From Desulfosporosinus nitroreducens (lineage in GTDB: Bacteria; Bacillota; Desulfitobacteriia; Desulfitobacteriales; Desulfitobacteriaceae), in assembly GCF_023897015.1 (NCBI RefSeq), contig NZ_JAMHFY010000014.1, positions 62,001 to 126,000 of the forward strand: a stretch of 64,000 nt of DNA, in the 5' to 3' direction. How positions within the stretch are numbered: position 1 is the first letter of the stretch; each line of letters begins with the position of its first letter. A model generated the notes under the pieces. That model was given only the letters and a program-made list of their open reading frames with translations, ran no database searches and was not told the origin of the DNA. The position numbers were made by a program, and so were the translations under genes. Shown here piece after piece: positions 60,347-64,000 of this stretch.

Positions 60347-60737
60347 TTGAATCTTGGGCAGCGGAACAAATCAGGCCGCCTCGTTTTAGGAGGCGGCCTG
60401 AACTCTGCGAATAGTCAGAGAAAAGTTTCATCTTATTGTCTGGAAGATTATGCTATAATATCTGTAACAGGTTGTCGAGGGACGGTTAGCCACACCCTTC
60501 AGAAAGGGGGTGGTAGGATGATCTCAATGGTTGAGGCGATGTATCTCATGATTGCATTTGCAACACTCATTGTTTTGATCATAAAGAAGAAATAACCGCC
60601 CCCTCCAAGGATCGCGGTTATTTCTTATAACCTGTAATTCGGGCTAACCGTTTGGTTAGACAATCTGCCGGGCTGGCGTGCTTGCAACACGTCAGTCCTT
60701 TTCTTATATTATACCCATGAATTGTAAAATATGCAAC
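60347..60737 (+). repeat. Toxin cassette repeat C
   Basis: Hairpin with arms CAGGCCGCCTC and GAGGCGGCCTG near 60370-60400, promoter ATTATGCTATAAT near 60445-60458, toxin, terminator AAATAACCGCC/GGTTATTT, and AATTCGGGCTAACCG to CGTCAGTCC. Confidence 0.85.
60518..60595 (+). CDS. Holin-like small toxin, copy C
   Basis: MISMVEAMYLMIAFATLIVL then IIKKK, 25 residues; same ribosome site. Third intact copy. Confidence 0.8.
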   Translation: MISMVEAMYLMIAFATLIVLIIKKK

Positions 60738-60863
60738 CGGTTCACATATGGAAAGGCTACAAAGAGGGAACGATTACTTACTTCAGTAACGGTCAGCAAT
60801 GCATGGAATCCTTTTCACATAGAATTGTCTGAGCTGAGTGTTATGGTTTACTCATAGTAAGTT

Positions 60864-60983
60864 ATGCAAGATAGATTATCAAGCAGAAGGTCTGTGCTGA
60901 TAGAGTATAATTTTAAAGAATATGGTAAAAAGGAACAGTTGTTGGCAGGGTTTTTACAGAATAAAGGAGAATTCAGGCTATAG
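60864..60983 (+). CDS. Short ORF, possible fragment
   Basis: MQDRLSSRRSVLIEYNFKEY then GKKEQLLAGFLQNKGEFRL, 39 residues. No ribosome site seen. Looks like the end of a longer protein. Confidence 0.25.
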   Translation: MQDRLSSRRSVLIEYNFKEYGKKEQLLAGFLQNKGEFRL

Positions 60984-61070
60984 AAAGTGTTTGGAGTTTC
61001 ACGAGCTATTAGAAATAGGATGCCAGATTTTTCGCTCACGGGTGACCCACGTAATGGGAGGATAGTGAGA

Positions 61071-61538
61071 ATGAAATATACTTGTACGTTGATTGCAGTA
61101 AGAAATATTGAGAAAGCAAAGCAGTTTTATCACGATGTTTTGGGGTTAGAGGTTGTTGCTGATTTTGGGGCAAATGTTACTATGACAGGCGGTATTGCAT
61201 TGCAGACAGCTGATACTTGGAAAGGCTTTATTCATAAGCAAGATGAAGAAATTGTTTTCGGAAACAATGCATGTGAGTTGTATTTTGAGGAAGATGACAT
61301 GGACAGCTTTGTTGCAAAGTTAAACATTATGAAAGGTATCGAATATATTCATCCGCTCTTTGAACATTCGTGGGGCCAGCGAGTAGTTCGTTTCTATGAC
61401 TTGGATAGGCACATTATTGAAGTAGGGGAAAACATGACTATTGTTGTTAAGAGATTTATAGAAACTGGACTTTCGATTGAAGAAACGGCCATTCGTATGG
61501 ATGTACCAGTTGATTATGTGAGGTCGTGCTCAACGTAA
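61071..61538 (+). CDS. VOC-superfamily (glyoxalase-like) protein
   Basis: Encodes 155 residues from ATG 61071 with GGGAGG 9 bases upstream. CTLIAVRNIEKAKQFYHDVL then LGLEVVADFGANVTMTGG and RFYDLDRHIIEVGENM match the beta-alpha-beta-beta-beta VOC fold with a metal-ligand Glu near the end. A C-terminal helix of 25 residues is extra. The substrate is unknown. Confidence 0.88.
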   Translation: MKYTCTLIAVRNIEKAKQFYHDVLGLEVVADFGANVTMTGGIALQTADTWKGFIHKQDEEIVFGNNACELYFEEDDMDSFVAKLNIMKGIEYIHPLFEHSWGQRVVRFYDLDRHIIEVGENMTIVVKRFIETGLSIEETAIRMDVPVDYVRSCST

Positions 61539-61694
61539 AAAATGAGCATACAGAGGAATCTATTAAAATAAAGGATATTAATGGTGCTTCGGAAAAGCTA
61601 AGGGTGAAGAGGTAATGACTGCCAAAAAGTATGGTCGGGCAAAAGACGTTCTAATAAATAATTCAGAAAAAACACATCATCTAAGGAGTTTTCT

Positions 61695-64000
61695 ATGTCT
61701 AACATCCAACTCTACGAATCTATTATCAATAAAACTTTAGAAGAAACCCTTAATAAGTTAGAAGCTTTAAAGGGCGTTCATAAAGATAAGTTAGATCCTG
61801 TTAGCTCAGGGTCTATTTTAGCTGCGTACATACAAACTGTCCTCGAATCGGGGTTACGGCATTATAAAAAGCCTGAACATTTGTCATTTCAAATAGACGT
61901 GGTGAATCAAGTGATTGAACACCTCGGTGGGATTCTTAAAGATAACGAACTCAGTCAGTTTCAGATTATGGAGGATCATTTATTAAGGGGAATTACTGAG
62001 AAACTACTTTCAAAGGATAGATTTAAGGAGCTTATGCCGGTGTCTTCTGTTGCTAGAAGTAGCTTGTTTACTGGTGGTGATCATGAACCGCCGGTTTATA
62101 TGGAGCTAAAGCGAGAAATCGCATCGGCAGATCGGATTGATTTGTTGGTGTCATTCATCAAGCATAGCGGTCTAAGGCTGATTTATGAAGATTTGGTAGA
62201 ACATACGAAGACCAAAATTTTACGCGTTATTACCACAAGCTATATGGGCGCAACGGATTTTAAGGCGGTGCAGCTATTGGCACAGCTTCCAAATACAGAG
62301 GTGCGAATTTCTTATGACACTAACCGCACACGGCTTCATGCAAAGGCTTATTATTTTCATAGGGAATCGGGTTTCAGTACGGCTTATATTGGCTCATCTA
62401 ATCTTTCAAAGGCAGCACTTAGTGAGGGGACTGAGTGGAATCTTAAGGTGGCTGAATATTCCTCAGTCGAACTGATTCAAAAATACCGCATCACTTTTGA
62501 AACATACTGGAATATTGGGGAGTTTCAAAGTTTTGATCCGAAAAAGCTTGAGGATGTGAAAAGACTTAAAGTTGCCCTGGAGGAAGAGTCAAATAAACAG
62601 GATGCTGGTAGTCCACAATACTATTTTGATATTATTCCCTATGCCTATCAGCAGACTATTTTGGATCGTTTGCAAATTGAACGTGAGGTTTATGGGTCTT
62701 ATCGGAACTTGATTGTAGCGGCTACGGGTACTGGGAAAACAGTTGTTGCGGCCTTTGATTTCAAGCAGTTTTATAAGGAAAAGCCAGGGGCGAAGGTTTT
62801 GTTCTTGGCGCATAGAGAGGAAATATTAAAACAAAGTTTGTCAGCTTTTAGAGGTGTTCTTAGGGATGCGAATTTTGGTGAGCTTTGGGTAGGTGGGTAT
62901 CAACCTCAAGATTATCAGCATGTTTTTGCTTCGATTCAGACCCTTAATAGTAGTGGACAGTATTTGAAATTTGAGCCGGAACACTTTGATTACATAGTTT
63001 TAGACGAATCGCACCACGGCGCCGCTGGTTCTTATCGCAAGGTTCTTGAGCATTTTACGCCCCAGATTTTATTGGGGCTTACTGCGACGCCAGAGCGGAT
63101 GGATGGTGTGGATATTCTAGCGGACTTTAATAATCGGATTGCCTATGAAATAAGGCTAAGAGAAGCCATTGATCGGAACTTGCTATGCCCTTTTCATTAT
63201 TTTGGAGTCTCAGACGAGACGGATTTGAGCCAAATTAAATGGCAGAGTGGGCACTATGATCTTGCAGAACTCGGTATTAAATTCATTGGCAACGAGCAGC
63301 GTAATAATGGGATTTTGAAGGCGATAGATCAGTATGTCATTTCGACTGTCAAGATGAAGGCGCTTGGCTTTTGTGTCACTAAGGACCATGCTCGTTATAT
63401 GAGCCAAGTGTTTAATGCGCGTGGAATACCTGCGGTGCATTTGGATGCTGATTCTTCCAAGGAAGAAAGGCAGAAGGTTCAAGGAAAGCTACTTAAAGGT
63501 GAGATTAAGGTCATCTTTGTCGTGGATCTTTATAACGAAGGTGTCGATATTCCAGAAATCAATGTAGTCATGTTCTTGAGACCAACTGAATCTGCTACGG
63601 TCTTTATCCAACAGTTGGGTAGAGGTCTGCGGCTTCATCCAGATAAGGAAGTTCTCACCGTACTCGACTTTATAGGACAGGCGCATATGCAGTATGACTA
63701 TCGTATGAAATTCCAAAGTCTCATCGGCCGTACCCGCGGCTCCCTTGTTACGGAGATAAACGAGGGCTTTACTACTTTACCGAATAATTGCCATATCCAA
63801 CTGGAAAGACTGGCTAAAGAACGAATCTTGAAGAACGTTGAATCGGCGTATATTAATAGAAGAAAATTGCAGCAGTTAATGACAGACTTTAGGATGAATA
63901 ACGTTCTAGAGTGCACTTTTCTTAACTTTTTAAAACGCTACGATCTTGAGCCGCTTGAGATTTACCGTTTTACCACCTTCTCGGAACTAGTAAATCAGCC
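61695..64000 (+). CDS. PLD-DEAD-DUF3427 helicase, intact copy, partial at window end
   Basis: Open to the last base, 768 codons from ATG 61695 (AAGGAG site). Residues 1-130 are helical (IQLYESIINKTLEETLNKLE). A phospholipase-D-like domain follows at about 135-275: RIDLLVSFIKHSGLRLIYED, then RLHAKAYYF (HxK) and TAYIGSSNLSKAAL, the HKD-type nuclease/phosphatase site. An SF2 helicase begins at about 320: Walker A VAATGTGKTVVAAFDFKQFY, DESHH box, GLTATPERMDGV, and LRPTESATVFIQQLGRGLRL. The C-terminal DUF3427 lies beyond the window. Such proteins occur in defence islands, acting as DNA-translocating nucleases. Four dead copies lie at 41-50 kb. Confidence 0.94.
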   Translation, partial: MSNIQLYESIINKTLEETLNKLEALKGVHKDKLDPVSSGSILAAYIQTVLESGLRHYKKPEHLSFQIDVVNQVIEHLGGILKDNELSQFQIMEDHLLRGITEKLLSKDRFKELMPVSSVARSSLFTGGDHEPPVYMELKREIASADRIDLLVSFIKHSGLRLIYEDLVEHTKTKILRVITTSYMGATDFKAVQLLAQLPNTEVRISYDTNRTRLHAKAYYFHRESGFSTAYIGSSNLSKAALSEGTEWNLKVAEYSSVELIQKYRITFETYWNIGEFQSFDPKKLEDVKRLKVALEEESNKQDAGSPQYYFDIIPYAYQQTILDRLQIEREVYGSYRNLIVAATGTGKTVVAAFDFKQFYKEKPGAKVLFLAHREEILKQSLSAFRGVLRDANFGELWVGGYQPQDYQHVFASIQTLNSSGQYLKFEPEHFDYIVLDESHHGAAGSYRKVLEHFTPQILLGLTATPERMDGVDILADFNNRIAYEIRLREAIDRNLLCPFHYFGVSDETDLSQIKWQSGHYDLAELGIKFIGNEQRNNGILKAIDQYVISTVKMKALGFCVTKDHARYMSQVFNARGIPAVHLDADSSKEERQKVQGKLLKGEIKVIFVVDLYNEGVDIPEINVVMFLRPTESATVFIQQLGRGLRLHPDKEVLTVLDFIGQAHMQYDYRMKFQSLIGRTRGSLVTEINEGFTTLPNNCHIQLERLAKERILKNVESAYINRRKLQQLMTDFRMNNVLECTFLNFLKRYDLEPLEIYRFTTFSELVNQ

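Noticed and set aside
1-64000. tRNA, rRNA, or replication origin
   Set aside because: No cloverleaf, 16S/23S-like core or DnaA-box cluster was recognised by eye; a tRNAscan or Rfam search was not possible.

Overview
The window looks like the chromosome of a low-GC, Gram-positive anaerobe of the Clostridia. A Desulfosporosinus or Desulfitobacterium-like member of the Peptococcaceae is the best guess. The reasons are strong AGGAGG ribosome sites, a T-box leader on ilvB, cell-wall-binding repeat 2 domains, many ferredoxin-type proteins, and the style of SecD, SecF, HxlR and CBO0543-type genes. This is inferred from gene style only; there is no rRNA or marker gene to confirm it.

Layout. 1-12 kb is mostly ordinary chromosome: the end of a DEAD-box RNA helicase gene, a beta-propeller (YVTN) protein, an ECF sigma factor with a membrane partner, secD-secF, a VWA protein, an EamA exporter, a CBO0543-like membrane protein and a RelA/SpoT-domain protein. 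12-17 kb holds small Xre regulators with operator palindromes, a broken FMN reductase, and an HxlR-controlled flavodoxin plus ferredoxin-nitroreductase pair, bracketed by a 116-bp direct repeat.

17.4-36 kb reads as a genome-defence island. In order it holds: a DUF429-MazG fusion with a nuclease-helicase; a tight four-gene cassette of NurA-like nuclease, HerA-like ATPase, Hsp90-like (GHKL) ATPase and radical SAM protein; a scrap of a DUF1998 (DrmB-like) protein; a dGTPase paired with a protein that resembles the PPDK ATP-grasp domain; and a 1067-residue SF1 helicase. The four-gene cassette (21267-27632) is the strongest candidate for a system not yet described: start-stop spacing is tight, genes 3 and 4 overlap, all four frames are open, and the combination of activities does not match a defence system I can name.

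37-41 kb returns to housekeeping: a C1q/TNF-like protein and ilvB-ilvN behind a T-box leader. 41-57 kb is a decay zone. It contains at least three DUF3102 copies, several scraps of one PLD-DEAD-DUF3427 helicase (intact copy begins at 61695 and runs off the window), multicopy holin-like type I toxin cassettes (three intact, two broken), truncated RhuM, Rpn, ParB, methyltransferase and GNAT genes, and several dispersed short inverted-repeat elements that often lie at the break points. A 965-residue RCC1/CWB2 surface protein and a VOC-family protein lie between the last toxin copies and the intact helicase. No tRNA, rRNA, CRISPR array or intact transposase was seen.
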